Assembly: GCF_039528515.1 (NCBI RefSeq)
Contig: NZ_BAAALT010000059.1
Location: 1-64,000, forward strand
Reading direction: 5' to 3'
Origin: Luedemannella flava
Lineage (GTDB): Bacteria; Actinomycetota; Actinomycetes; Mycobacteriales; Micromonosporaceae
Length of the DNA: 64,000 nucleotides
Part shown: in pieces, positions 1 to 10,644 of the stretch
How positions within the stretch are numbered: the stretch's first letter is position 1
Layout of the letters: the number at the start of each line of letters is the position of its first letter
The notes under the pieces: generated by a model
What the model saw: the letters and a program-made list of their open reading frames with translations, nothing else
Database searches by the model: none
What the model was told of the DNA's origin: nothing
Translations under genes and position numbers: made by a program

Positions 1-511
1 AAGACCAAAACGCCGAGTTAATTATCGGCAGTCCCTAAGGACCGAATCTGGGCAATCCTGACCGGCCAGCACCGCCAGTCCCGCGCCGGTGACGGCGGGC
101 CTGGATCCGCGCCCGGCGGCGGCCCTGACGTTGGCCTTGCCACGCCATCCGACCGCTAGAGCCGCTTCGTCCTGCGACGTTCCGGTCCGCGCGGTCACGT
201 TCTCCTCCAGTTGATCGCGACGAGACCGTCGTAATAACCCGCCGAGTGGACGCCCTCTGCACCTTGCCGTCCCCCGCGCTCCGCCAGCCGCAGGATCGCT
301 GCTTACAGCAATCTGATCATCAAAACGGTCGCGGAACGCAGCTGCACGTCCGACCACCAACGGGACATGCAAGACCGATCAAGCGAGGTTCGCTCCACTA
401 CTCAAATATGCGTTTTTCGGCACACCGCGCGTATTACCGTCACGACGTTTGAACCGCCCCAGACTGGGAAGCGCCGGCCGCGAGCGGTCCGGATACACGA
501 GGAGCTTTCGC
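1..511. other. Left edge, no supported gene
   Basis: I see no convincing gene in this stretch. Both strands have short open frames, but none has a good ribosome site or a recognisable domain. In particular, nothing resembles ccmA or ccmB, which could have been expected just upstream of ccmC. The promoter of the ccm operon presumably lies at the right end of this stretch, but I cannot point to clear -35/-10 boxes. Confidence 0.5.
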
Positions 512-1270
512 ATGCATAGTGACCGAGCGACCCCATTGGTACTCAGCAAGAGAGCCGCCGCCGACCGACGCAACATGGCGTGGACGGCGGTGTGGCTCGG
601 TGCGGCGGGAGTGCCGCTCGGGTTATGGGTGGCGCCGCGCGACGCCGTTCAGGGCGACGCGCAGCGGCTCATGTACGTCCACGTCCCCGCCGCCTGGACC
701 GCCTACCTGGCGTTCGTCGCGGTCCTGCTGGCTAGCGTGGCCTACCTGATCTGGGCCGATCCGCGCTGGGACCGCGCCGCCCGGGCCGCCGGGGAGATCG
801 GCGTCGCCGCCACGATCGTGACCTTGATCAGCGGGTCGGTGTGGGGCCGACTGGTCTGGGGCGTCTGGTGGGCCTGGGATCCCCGCCTGGTAGCGACGGC
901 CGCCATGTTGCTCATCTACTTAGGTCAGCTGACCGTGCGCTGGACCGGTACGACCACCGCCCGGGGTCAACGCCGGGCAGCCGTAGTCGGGGTCGCCGGC
1001 TTCGTGATCGTGCCCACCGTCCACTTCTCGGTCATCTGGTGGCGGTCCCTGCATCAGCAGGCGACCGTCCTGGCACCCGATCCGACGCCACCGATCAACG
1101 GGGTGATGCTGACCGCGCTGCTACTGTGCGCGGGCGCGGTCTCCGTAACGGCCGCGTGGCTCTTCCTGTGCCGGCTCGCCGCGCTCGAGAGCCGCGTGGG
1201 CCCGCCGAGCGACGACCATCCCGAGGCGGCGCCGGTCGCGACGGGACTCGTTTCGTCGGGCCGCGCATGA
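512..1270 (+). CDS. ccmC: Heme exporter protein CcmC
   Basis: CcmC loads heme onto the periplasmic chaperone CcmE in System I cytochrome c maturation. The 252-aa protein is a multi-spanning membrane protein. It has the tryptophan-rich heme-handling motif (WGVWWAWDPRL) and outer histidines in YVHVPAAW and VHFSVIWW, all typical of the family. I chose ATG 512 because an ACGAGGAGC ribosome site lies 7 bases upstream; an upstream TTG at 449 stays open but has no such site. It is the first gene of the ccm operon, and its stop overlaps the ccmE start (ATGA). Confidence 0.92.
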   Translation: MHSDRATPLVLSKRAAADRRNMAWTAVWLGAAGVPLGLWVAPRDAVQGDAQRLMYVHVPAAWTAYLAFVAVLLASVAYLIWADPRWDRAARAAGEIGVAATIVTLISGSVWGRLVWGVWWAWDPRLVATAAMLLIYLGQLTVRWTGTTTARGQRRAAVVGVAGFVIVPTVHFSVIWWRSLHQQATVLAPDPTPPINGVMLTALLLCAGAVSVTAAWLFLCRLAALESRVGPPSDDHPEAAPVATGLVSSGRA

Positions 1271-1658
1271 CGCCGCGGCGCGCACGGGCGAGCCTGCTCC
1301 TCATCCTCGTCGTCGCGGCCGCGCTGCTGGTCACCGCCGGCTTCCAGCAGACCCTCACGTTCTACCGGACGCCGACCGAGGTGGTGCACGGCCCGTCCGG
1401 ACGGGTGCGGCTCGGTGGTCAGGTGGTGCCCGGCTCGCTGGGTACGGCCGGCGGCCTGACCCTGTTCCGGGTCACCGACGGGACCACGCAGCTACAGGTA
1501 GAGCAGGTCGCCGATCTGCCCGGCACGGTCCGCGAGGGGCGCGACGTGGTGGTCGAGGGCCAGTACGACGCGGGCCGGGCAACCTTCCGCTCGGACACGG
1601 TCATGGTCCGACACGGCAACGAGTACCGACCCGCCGGGTCCGGCGCCGGCTCGGCGCG

Positions 1659-1662
<4 letters not shown>
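1267..1662 (+). CDS. ccmE: Heme chaperone CcmE
   Basis: CcmE is the membrane-anchored heme chaperone that takes heme from CcmC and passes it to the CcmF ligase. The 131-aa protein has one N-terminal membrane anchor (about residues 8-26) followed by a small beta-barrel domain. Near the C-terminus it keeps the heme-attachment pair His116 and Tyr120 in the motif HGNEY (H-x3-Y), the usual bacterial form. ATG 1267 overlaps the ccmC stop by 4 bases, and its own stop overlaps ccmF the same way, so it is translationally coupled. No ccmD is visible beside it. Confidence 0.9.
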
Positions 1663-3568
<1,906 letters not shown>

Positions 3569-3572
<4 letters not shown>

Positions 3573-4117
3573 GGCGGCGGCTGGCCGCGCTCATCGCGGC
3601 GACCGCGGTCGTGGCGGCGTTGGCGGTCCTCCTCGGGTACGGAATCCGGACGGGTCAGCCCGACGCGGCACGGGCGGCCGGGCCGGTGACCGAACTGCGC
3701 AGCGCGCCGGCGCCCCCGCTGACCGGTACGACGCTCGACGGTCGGTCGTTCGACCTGACCCGGTTACGCGGGCAGGTGGTGCTCGTCAACGTGTGGGCAT
3801 CGTGGTGCGACCCGTGCCGGCAGGAGCTGCCCGCGCTGGCCGCCGCGCAGCGACGGTGGTCCGGGCGCGGTTTCGCCGTGGTGGCCCTCGGCGTACGGGA
3901 CACGACCGAGTCCGCCCGCCGACTGCTCACCGACCTCGGCGTCACCGGGTTGACAACCGTCACGGACCCACATGGGACCACCGCGGTCGCCTGGGGGACC
4001 CGGGGCGTGCCGGAAACCTTCCTCGTCGACCGCCAGGGCGTCGTCAGGGTATGGGCCCGGGGTGCGGTGGACACCGCATGGTTGCAGCGGCGCGTTACGC
4101 CGCTGCTGGCGTCATGA
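3569..4117 (+). CDS. ccmG: Thiol:disulfide interchange protein CcmG/DsbE
   Basis: This membrane-tethered thioredoxin-like protein keeps the cysteines of apocytochrome c reduced for heme attachment. The 182-aa product has an N-terminal signal anchor (residues 5-25) and a thioredoxin fold with the redox pair Cys80/Cys83 in WCDPC. A conserved cis-proline loop (GVPETF) follows near the C-terminus. The true start is the ATG overlapping the ccmF stop; the frame stays open far upstream inside ccmF, but that part is not coding. It sits between ccmF and ccmH with 4-base overlaps on both sides. Confidence 0.92.
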
Positions 4118-4986
4118 AGCGCCGACTCGTCGGGTTCACCGGGTCCCTCGTGCTGGCAGCCGGCGCGGCGGCGGCCGTCTGGCGTTCCGTGCCACCCGAC
4201 CAGCCATCGGCCCGCGACCTCGCCGCGCAACTGGTGTGTCCCGCCTGCCAGGGCGAGACCGTGGCCCAGTCGGCGTCGCCGATGGCCGCCGCCATGCGGG
4301 CCACGATCGCCCAGCAGCTCGCGACCGGACACACGGGACAGCAGATCCGGCAGTACTTCGTCGACCGGTACGGTGCGGGCATCCTCGCCGACCCGGCCGC
4401 CGGCGGCCTGGGCGCCGTCCTGTGGGTGGTGCCCGTGCTGGTCCTCGCCGCGCTGGCCGTACTCGTGTGGCGGTCGCGGCGCCGGCCCGCCGACCCCGGC
4501 CCGCTGGCGGCGACCGGGCCCGCGCGGACGTGGCGTCGGGCGTGGGATGTCCTCGCCGTGGCGGTGGTCGCGCTGGTCGCCGCGGTAGCCGTGGCCAGCC
4601 CGCGCGAACCCGGCGGCCCGGCCGCCGCCACCGCCGCCGACCCGACTGTCATCACGCTCGCTGTGGGCCGATCGCTGGAGGAGCAGGGACGGTACGCGGA
4701 GGCTGCCGACGTCTACCGGGACGCCCTGGACCAGCAGCCGGATGACCGGCTCCGGCGCCGGCTAGCGTTCGCGCTCCTGCGAGCCGGACGACTGGTGGAG
4801 GCGGAGGCCGTCGCCGCGCGGGTGCTCGACGACGATCCGGGCGACCCGGACGCGCTGCTGCTGCTGGGGCTGGCGCAGCGGGCGAGCGGGTCGCCGAAGG
4901 CTGCCGCCACGCTGCGCCGGTTCCTCCGGCAGGCACCCGACCACCCGGCGGCCGCTGAGGTGCGGCGTCTGCTGGGCGATCGGTGA
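4114..4986 (+). CDS. ccmH: CcmH fused to a CcmI-like TPR domain
   Basis: CcmH reduces or chaperones the apocytochrome and works with CcmF. The N-terminal 125 residues are a CcmH domain with a signal anchor, the redox pair Cys42/Cys45 (CPACQ) and a membrane helix near 107-124. The rest has another membrane segment and TPR-like helices (about 195-290, with Y-A-E-A-A-D-V-Y and A-L-L-L-L-G-L-A repeats), like the apocytochrome-binding CcmI part of other species. The 290-aa fusion ends the operon. Its stop lies 5 bases from the stop of the convergent qcrB. Confidence 0.88.
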   Translation: MKRRLVGFTGSLVLAAGAAAAVWRSVPPDQPSARDLAAQLVCPACQGETVAQSASPMAAAMRATIAQQLATGHTGQQIRQYFVDRYGAGILADPAAGGLGAVLWVVPVLVLAALAVLVWRSRRRPADPGPLAATGPARTWRRAWDVLAVAVVALVAAVAVASPREPGGPAAATAADPTVITLAVGRSLEEQGRYAEAADVYRDALDQQPDDRLRRRLAFALLRAGRLVEAEAVAARVLDDDPGDPDALLLLGLAQRASGSPKAAATLRRFLRQAPDHPAAAEVRRLLGDR

Positions 4987-4991
4987 ACGTC

Positions 4992-6674
4992 CTACGGTCG
5001 GTCCTTGCGCGACCGCCGCCATGCCACGATGGCCATGGCCACCCAGGCGGCCCCCGCCGCGACGCGGGCAGCTCGACCGTGTCCCGTCGGTGGTGGCAAC
5101 ACGACGTCGGGCGGCGGTTCCGTCTGGTCGATCGGGACGCCGACGAAGGCCACGCTCGCCGCCGCGACGGCCTCGTCCCTGCTGAGGTACGCCTCGTTGC
5201 TGGCCAGCTTCTCATCGTCAGGCCCGGTCCACCGCCATCGCCACGTGTCGTCCGGGTTGCGCCAGAGGGTAATCAGTTGATCAAGGGCGACCGGATCGTC
5301 GTCACCGAGCTCCACGGGGCCGGGCGACGCGGTCAACCCACCGCGCAGCTCCTCGGCGGTCAGCTCGCCGACGGACCGTGCCGTTCCGCCGCGCAGCGCG
5401 CGGGCCACGGTGTACGCGACCGCGGCGACCACGAACGGTAGCGTCAACACCAGAACCTGCAGGGTACGTAAGATTCCGGTGACGGGGATCGCGAAAAGGC
5501 GCGCGATGATGTCGTCCACGGCGGCGACGAGAAGGACCGCGAAGAACGTCACGGCCCACGCGGCGACCGCGATGCGCCCCGGGCGCTGCCGTGGGGGCTG
5601 CAGCAGATGCCGGCTGGCCCTGTCGCCCGTCCGCCACCGGTCCAGCCAGGGCCAGGCGTACAACACGAGGAACGTCACCGTGCCGACGCCGACAGCCGGC
5701 AGGAACGGCGAGGGCACCAGATGACCGAAGACGTGGAACTCCACCGCGGGGAATAGGCGCAACGCGCCGTCGCCCCAGGCGACGTACCAGTCGGGCTGCG
5801 CGGGTGAGGTGGCCTTGGCGGGACTGAACGGACCGTAGATCCAGACCGGGTTGATCTGGACAAGGCCGCCGAGGGCGAAGACGACGGCGAATACCCCCGC
5901 CGCCAGGCTCAGCGTCCGCACGGTATAGGCCGGCCAGAGCCGGGAACCCACGACGTTGCGTTCCCGCCGCCCCGGCCCGGGGAACTGGGTGTGCTTCTGC
6001 CTGATGATGATCGCCAGGTGCGCCGAGATGAGTGCCGCGAACACGGCCGGGACGATGAGGACGTGGGTGACGAACAGTCGGGGCAGCGTCGCGTCGCTGG
6101 GGAACTCGCCACCGAACGCGAGCTGGGCCAGCCAAGCGCCGACGACCGGGACGGACAGCACGACCGAGTAGATGATCCGAAGCCCGGTGCCCGACAGCAG
6201 GTCATCGGGCATGGAGTACCCGGTGAAGCCGTTGAGCAGCGCGAGGGTCAGCATGGTCACGCCGATAACCCAGTTGATCTCCCGGGGCTTACGGAACGCG
6301 CCCGTCACGAAGATCCGCAGCAGGTGCAGCACGATCGCGCCGACGAACAGCAGGGCGGCCCAGTGGTGGGCCTGGCGGATAAGCAGTCCGGCGCGCACGT
6401 CGTAACTCAGCGCCACGGCCGAGGCGTACGCGCCGGACACGGTGGAACCGGACAGCGGTTGGTAGGCGCCGTCATACACGGTCTGCGCGCTGGTCGGATC
6501 GAAGAACAGCGTCAGGTACACCCCCGTGAGCACCAGGGCGAGGAACGAGTAGAGGGCGATCTCGCCGAACATGAACGTCCACTGGTCCGGGAAAACCTTG
6601 GCCAGGGCCGTACGCGCCACCGACGTGGTGCCCAGGCGGGCGTCCACCGTCCGGTAGACCCATCGGGTGATCAT
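4992..6674 (-). CDS. qcrB: Cytochrome bc1 complex cytochrome b subunit
   Basis: QcrB is the diheme cytochrome b of the menaquinol:cytochrome c oxidoreductase. The 560-aa protein has the expected transmembrane core with heme-ligand histidines (RQAHHW; THVLIV with SAHLAI) and the quinol-site motif PDWY, the actinobacterial version of PEWY. The last ~100 residues are a soluble tail. It is the last gene of the cta-qcr operon; its ATG overlaps the qcrA stop. It converges on ccmH with almost no gap, so the two operons probably affect each other's termination. Confidence 0.93.
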   Translation of the reverse strand: MITRWVYRTVDARLGTTSVARTALAKVFPDQWTFMFGEIALYSFLALVLTGVYLTLFFDPTSAQTVYDGAYQPLSGSTVSGAYASAVALSYDVRAGLLIRQAHHWAALLFVGAIVLHLLRIFVTGAFRKPREINWVIGVTMLTLALLNGFTGYSMPDDLLSGTGLRIIYSVVLSVPVVGAWLAQLAFGGEFPSDATLPRLFVTHVLIVPAVFAALISAHLAIIIRQKHTQFPGPGRRERNVVGSRLWPAYTVRTLSLAAGVFAVVFALGGLVQINPVWIYGPFSPAKATSPAQPDWYVAWGDGALRLFPAVEFHVFGHLVPSPFLPAVGVGTVTFLVLYAWPWLDRWRTGDRASRHLLQPPRQRPGRIAVAAWAVTFFAVLLVAAVDDIIARLFAIPVTGILRTLQVLVLTLPFVVAAVAYTVARALRGGTARSVGELTAEELRGGLTASPGPVELGDDDPVALDQLITLWRNPDDTWRWRWTGPDDEKLASNEAYLSRDEAVAAASVAFVGVPIDQTEPPPDVVLPPPTGHGRAARVAAGAAWVAMAIVAWRRSRKDRP

Positions 6675-7534
6675 GGGCGGCTCCAGTACCCGGGCCCGGG
6701 CGGGGAGGTGAAGTCGCCGCTTGCCCGTAGGTACCCGTCAGCATCGACCACGATCGGCAGGCCGGGCAGCGGCCGCGCGGCCGGACCGGCGACCGGCGTG
6801 GCCGCGTTGAACAGGTCGAAAGTGGACTGGTGGCACGGGCACAGCATCCGGCCGGTGGTCTGCTGGTAGAGCGCCACAGGGCAGCCGGCGTGGGTGCACA
6901 GCAGGGAGTACGCGACGAGACCACCGCCCACCATGCCGCCGGGCGGTGGCGTGATCAGGTTCGCCGGGTCCACCCGCACCACGAACGCCGGTACGTCGCC
7001 GTCGCGGGTGTGGCCCTCGGGCACCACGATCTGAATCGTCTCTGCGCCCACGTCGGCCGCGCGCACGGGTACGCCTTCGGGCGTGACGAGCCGCAGCCCA
7101 CCGAAACGCCAGGCCGTGTGGTCCAGCGCAACGTCCGGATCGGGTTTGCGGAACGAGAGCAGGGAGCGGGCGGGGAACAGCAGCGCGAGCCCGACCGTAC
7201 CGACCGCGAGCGCGAACATGCCGAGCAGTCCGCGGCGGCGCACCGGGCTCTCCGGACCGCCGATGGCGTGGGCCAGCAGCGTGACGTCCTGCTGTGTGGC
7301 CGCGAGCGGCGGCCGCTGCTCGACGAACCCGCCCATGGGCAGCAACCGCCGCCCCCACAACCAGAGTCCGACGCACAGCCCGCCGAACGCGACCGCCAGC
7401 CCGACGCCGAGCAGTTGCGTGTTCCCGCCCAAGCCGTACGCGACCGCGAATTCCACGGCGCCGAGCACCGAGATCCCGAAGGCCAGCCGGATGGCATGGA
7501 CCGTGCCCCCCTGGGGTCGGTGTTGTCCGCTCAT
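6671..7534 (-). CDS. qcrA: Rieske iron-sulfur subunit of the bc complex
   Basis: QcrA carries the Rieske [2Fe-2S] cluster that moves electrons from menaquinol to the cytochrome c subunit. The 287-aa protein has three predicted N-terminal helices, as in other actinobacterial QcrA, followed by the cluster motifs CTHAGC and CPCHQS. Its ATG at 7534 overlaps the qcrC stop by 4 bases and its stop overlaps the qcrB start, so qcrC-qcrA-qcrB are coupled. It functions in the membrane within a bc-oxidase supercomplex. Confidence 0.93.
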   Translation of the reverse strand: MSGQHRPQGGTVHAIRLAFGISVLGAVEFAVAYGLGGNTQLLGVGLAVAFGGLCVGLWLWGRRLLPMGGFVEQRPPLAATQQDVTLLAHAIGGPESPVRRRGLLGMFALAVGTVGLALLFPARSLLSFRKPDPDVALDHTAWRFGGLRLVTPEGVPVRAADVGAETIQIVVPEGHTRDGDVPAFVVRVDPANLITPPPGGMVGGGLVAYSLLCTHAGCPVALYQQTTGRMLCPCHQSTFDLFNAATPVAGPAARPLPGLPIVVDADGYLRASGDFTSPPGPGYWSRP

Positions 7535-8364
7535 CGGGCACGGCTCCCCAACCGGCGGGCCAGCAGGACCAGCGCACCGAGTCCGAGCACCCACGCCACT
7601 GCTCCCTCCGTGAACGGCCCGAGGCGGCCCAGCGACCAGCCACCACGGTCGAGCTCCGCCGGACCGCTCTGCAGCACGTCGACGTAGGCCGCGAGCGCAT
7701 CCACGTCGGCATCGCTGAGCACACCGGAGGGGAATGCGGGCATGAGGCCGGGACCGACCCGGACGGCCTCGCCGACCTGGGTCGGTGTCGCCCGCATCAG
7801 CGACGGGGCGAACCGGCCGTTGGTGAGGGTGGCGCCGATGCCGGCCGCCGAATGGCACGCGGAGCAGTAGGTGAGATACAGCTCCCGGCCGGTGCGTGGG
7901 TCGCCGGGGCGCACGACAGGAACCGTCGGCCCGCCGCCCGGTGGGAACGACGCCACGTACTGCACCAGGGCGGCGATCTCGTCCGGCGCGAACGCGGGAT
8001 CACGGTGGACGTCGGAGTACCGCTCCTGGCGCAGCGGCATCCGGCCCGTACTGAGCTGGAAATCCACGTCGGCCGGGCCCACCTCCGTCAGGGCCGGGCC
8101 GTAGGCCGTGCCCCCGCCCCGGTCACCGTGGCAGCTCGCACAGTTCTGCCCGTAGAGCGCGGCCCCGGGCCCCGATGGTGGCGTCGCCGCGCCGGACGGC
8201 GCCGTGCTGGGCATCGACGTGCCGGATGGTGACGGTGCCGAGCGGGTCGACAGTGTCGGCGCGGCGGCCGACGCCGGGCCGAGCACCCCGATGCTGGCTG
8301 CCGTGGCGAGCAACAGCCACGCGGCCCGCCTGGGCGCGGATGGACGTAGCGGGTCGTGGGTCAT
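7531..8364 (-). CDS. qcrC: Diheme cytochrome c subunit of the bc complex
   Basis: QcrC replaces cytochrome c1 and soluble cytochrome c in actinobacterial bc complexes. The 277-aa protein has an N-terminal signal segment, a Ser/Pro/Thr-rich linker (about 35-65), two heme sites (Cys75-x2-Cys78-His79 and Cys167-x2-Cys170-His171) and a C-terminal membrane helix near 252-270. All of this matches the family architecture. The gene lies 13 bases after the cytochrome c lipoprotein gene and overlaps qcrA by 4 bases. Its hemes would be attached by the neighbouring ccm system. Confidence 0.92.
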   Translation of the reverse strand: MTHDPLRPSAPRRAAWLLLATAASIGVLGPASAAAPTLSTRSAPSPSGTSMPSTAPSGAATPPSGPGAALYGQNCASCHGDRGGGTAYGPALTEVGPADVDFQLSTGRMPLRQERYSDVHRDPAFAPDEIAALVQYVASFPPGGGPTVPVVRPGDPRTGRELYLTYCSACHSAAGIGATLTNGRFAPSLMRATPTQVGEAVRVGPGLMPAFPSGVLSDADVDALAAYVDVLQSGPAELDRGGWSLGRLGPFTEGAVAWVLGLGALVLLARRLGSRAR

Positions 8365-8377
8365 CGTGTGTCGTCCC

Positions 8378-8770
8378 TCAGTCCAGGGTGAACAGGTACG
8401 CGGCGATGTCCTTCGCGTCGTCGGGCGGGACGCCGAGGTCCGGCATGGCGGTGCCCGGCTCCACCTCCTGTGGGTCGCGGATCCAGTGCTCCAGGTTCGT
8501 CCCGTTGTTCACGAGCTTCCCCGCGATGTACGAACGGCTGCCGAACCGTGTCAGCGGCGGCCCGACGAGCCCGTCGGCCCCCCTGATCCCGGGAACGCTG
8601 TGGCACGAGCCGCAGCCGTACCGGGTGACCAGTTGGGCCCCGCGCCCCGGGTCGCCGTCCGGCACCTCGGTCGGTGGCGTCGCGGACAGCGTCGAGCAGC
8701 CGCCGGCCGCGAGGACCGTCGCGGCGGTCGCCACCACGGGCCAGCACTGGCGTAGGCGTCCGCGGATCAT
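8378..8770 (-). CDS. Monoheme cytochrome c lipoprotein
   Basis: This small electron carrier is predicted to be anchored outside the membrane. The 130-aa product has a hydrophobic signal ending in a weak lipobox (AGGC, Cys25), one heme site (Cys53-x2-Cys56-His57, CGSCH) and a likely methionine ligand in PGTAMPDLG. That pattern is like the caa3/cbb3-associated class I cytochromes c. I set the start at ATG 8770, which overlaps the ctaG stop. It lies between the oxidase genes and qcrC, so shuttling electrons between the bc complex and the oxidase is a reasonable inference. Confidence 0.85.
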   Translation of the reverse strand: MIRGRLRQCWPVVATAATVLAAGGCSTLSATPPTEVPDGDPGRGAQLVTRYGCGSCHSVPGIRGADGLVGPPLTRFGSRSYIAGKLVNNGTNLEHWIRDPQEVEPGTAMPDLGVPPDDAKDIAAYLFTLD

Positions 8771-9606
8771 GTCGGTACCTCCTCGGGCAGGCCGGGCCGC
8801 AGGTCGCGGCCGGCGGGCGAGCGCCGCTCCAGGTCGGCAAGCCAACCGAGGAACAGCACGACGGCGGCGACCAGCATGAGCACGTCCATGGGGATCCACA
8901 TGACGAGGCCCGCCAACTGCTGGTCCGCCAGAGCGCGTGGGCCGGACGGGACGTCGTAGATCGGCTCCGGCGCGAAGGTGAGCACCGCCCCCAACGCCGC
9001 TGCCGGCATCCCGGCGGCGAACAGCATGAGCAGCCCGATCGGCGGGCTCAACCGCCGGGAGGCGGGCGCGACCACGCCGGCCCACAGCAGCCAGGCGGCG
9101 CCCACCATGCTCGCGTGCTCCACCGCGTGCACCGGGGCGCTGGCTTCGGCCCACTCGTACGGCAGGGGCAGGTGCCACGCCCAGAGCACGACGGTGTGTA
9201 CGCCAGCCGCCACGAGCGCGGCGGTGAGCGGCCGGCGCAGCCAGCGCGCCGGGGCGGACGTCCGCACGCGGTGCGTGACCTGACGCAGCGGGCGCGGTGT
9301 GGCCAGCGTGACCGGCAGTCCCGCGCAGCCCGCGGCCAGCAGTGGCGCCGCGCCCAGCATGAGCAGCATGTGCTGTGCCATGTGGCCGGCCAAGGACCGC
9401 TCGGCGGCGTCGTGCACCGGGCCCTGCTGTGCCACCAGGACGATCGCCAGTCCCAGCACGAAGGCGCCGGCCCGCCAGGACGGCACGACGGCTCCGTGGC
9501 CGCGGCGGGCCCACAGCTCGTGCACGCCGCGCCCGTACGCGGCGCCCAGGGCGGCCACGGCGACGACGCCGACGACGTCGGTCCACTGCTCGGCGGGCGG
9601 CGTCAC
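8767..9606 (-). CDS. ctaG: Cytochrome c oxidase assembly factor CtaG (caa3 type)
   Basis: CtaG-family membrane proteins help assemble the copper centres of caa3-type oxidases. The 279-aa product has about seven hydrophobic segments and family motifs such as HMAQHMLLM, which contains paired histidines, and AWHLPLPYE. I prefer GTG 9606, which has a GGGGTGAGG ribosome site; an ATG at 9651 would overlap the upstream gene by 41 bases. It sits in the middle of the cta-qcr operon, which agrees with a dedicated assembly role. Confidence 0.88.
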   Translation of the reverse strand: MTPPAEQWTDVVGVVAVAALGAAYGRGVHELWARRGHGAVVPSWRAGAFVLGLAIVLVAQQGPVHDAAERSLAGHMAQHMLLMLGAAPLLAAGCAGLPVTLATPRPLRQVTHRVRTSAPARWLRRPLTAALVAAGVHTVVLWAWHLPLPYEWAEASAPVHAVEHASMVGAAWLLWAGVVAPASRRLSPPIGLLMLFAAGMPAAALGAVLTFAPEPIYDVPSGPRALADQQLAGLVMWIPMDVLMLVAAVVLFLGWLADLERRSPAGRDLRPGLPEEVPT

Positions 9607-9610
9607 GGCC

Positions 9611-10015
9611 TCACCCCTGGCACGGCGCGAGGACGACGACGGCCGCGCCACCGGCGAGGATGATCAACAGAAACAGCGTGTCGGCACACACTCCCACCAG
9701 GGCCAGCATGCTTGCTCTGGCCAGGCGCGGGTCGTCATCCTCGCCCGCGGCGGCCCTGGTCGTCCGCCAGGCGCGCCAGGCCATGAGCAGCGCGGCGGCG
9801 GCGATCAGCGCCGGTACGACCACGCCGGCCCCGACTACCACGCGCAACGGGATGCCCTGGATGGTGTCATTGCCGGCCTGACAGGTCACCTCATCGGCGG
9901 CCCAGGTGATGATCAGGTGGACCGCCCAGGCGACCGCCCCGCCGAGCACGGCGAACCACATGAGCAGCCCACCGAGCTTGCGGCCGCGTTCGCGGGTCGT
10001 CGGCGAGCCCGTCAC
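9611..10015 (-). CDS. Three-helix membrane protein in the oxidase operon
   Basis: I do not recognise a named family. The 134-aa protein has three or four hydrophobic segments (roughly residues 20-40, 58-80 and 102-128) separated by a charged loop (EDDDPRLAR). The start is taken as GTG 10015, which overlaps the ctaE stop as GTGA. Its position between ctaE and ctaG, with tight spacing on both sides, suggests an accessory or small oxidase subunit. That role is inferred from context only. Confidence 0.75.
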   Translation of the reverse strand: MTGSPTTRERGRKLGGLLMWFAVLGGAVAWAVHLIITWAADEVTCQAGNDTIQGIPLRVVVGAGVVVPALIAAAALLMAWRAWRTTRAAAGEDDDPRLARASMLALVGVCADTLFLLIILAGGAAVVVLAPCQG

Positions 10016-10644
10016 AGTCGCGGCGCCAGGTAGAGGCACACGAAGATCGCCACCCAGACCAGGTCGACGAAGTGCCAGTAGATGGCGGTGAGCCGTACCC
10101 GCTCATGGCGCCGGTACCCGAAAGCCCCGCGCAGCGACGCGGCCAGGAGCCAGCCGACCATTAGCAGCCCGACTGTCACATGCAGCGCGTGGAACGTGGT
10201 CGTGGTGTAGAACAGCGACCCGTAGGCGTTTGTGGTGAACGTGTACTTCGTGAGATTCTCGGCGTACTCCAGGGCCTGCATGCCGAGGAAGGCGGAGCCG
10301 AGCAGGAAGGTGATGGCCAGACCTGCGCGCAGCCGCCATTGCTGGCCCTTGCGGATGCCGCGCTCGGCCCACATGACCGGCACGCTGCTCGGCAGCAGCA
10401 GCGCGGTCATTATCAGCACCTTGGTGAGCTTCGGGTCCTCCAGCGGCGGCGGTGGCCACTGCGGCCCGGACTGGAACCGCACGTAGAAGTAGCTGCCCAG
10501 CAGCGCGGCGAAGATGGTCGCCTCGGTGGCGACGAGGAGGACCATCCCCCACCAGCCGGTGGTGCGCCCGGACGGCATCTCGGTAGCCAGGGCCTGCGGG
10601 GTGATCGCCTCGCGTACGGTCTCGGGGAGCTCAGCGGTCGTCAT
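10012..10644 (-). CDS. ctaE: Cytochrome c oxidase subunit III
   Basis: Subunit III is a membrane component of heme-copper oxidases. The 210-aa product has the family's helix pattern and motifs (WWGMVLLVATEATIF, TTFHALHVTVG, YWHFVDLVW). The true start is ATG 10644, overlapping the ctaD stop. It is translated between ctaD and a small membrane-protein gene. The length matches the five-helix actinobacterial form rather than the seven-helix form. Confidence 0.93.
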   Translation of the reverse strand: MTTAELPETVREAITPQALATEMPSGRTTGWWGMVLLVATEATIFAALLGSYFYVRFQSGPQWPPPPLEDPKLTKVLIMTALLLPSSVPVMWAERGIRKGQQWRLRAGLAITFLLGSAFLGMQALEYAENLTKYTFTTNAYGSLFYTTTTFHALHVTVGLLMVGWLLAASLRGAFGYRRHERVRLTAIYWHFVDLVWVAIFVCLYLAPRL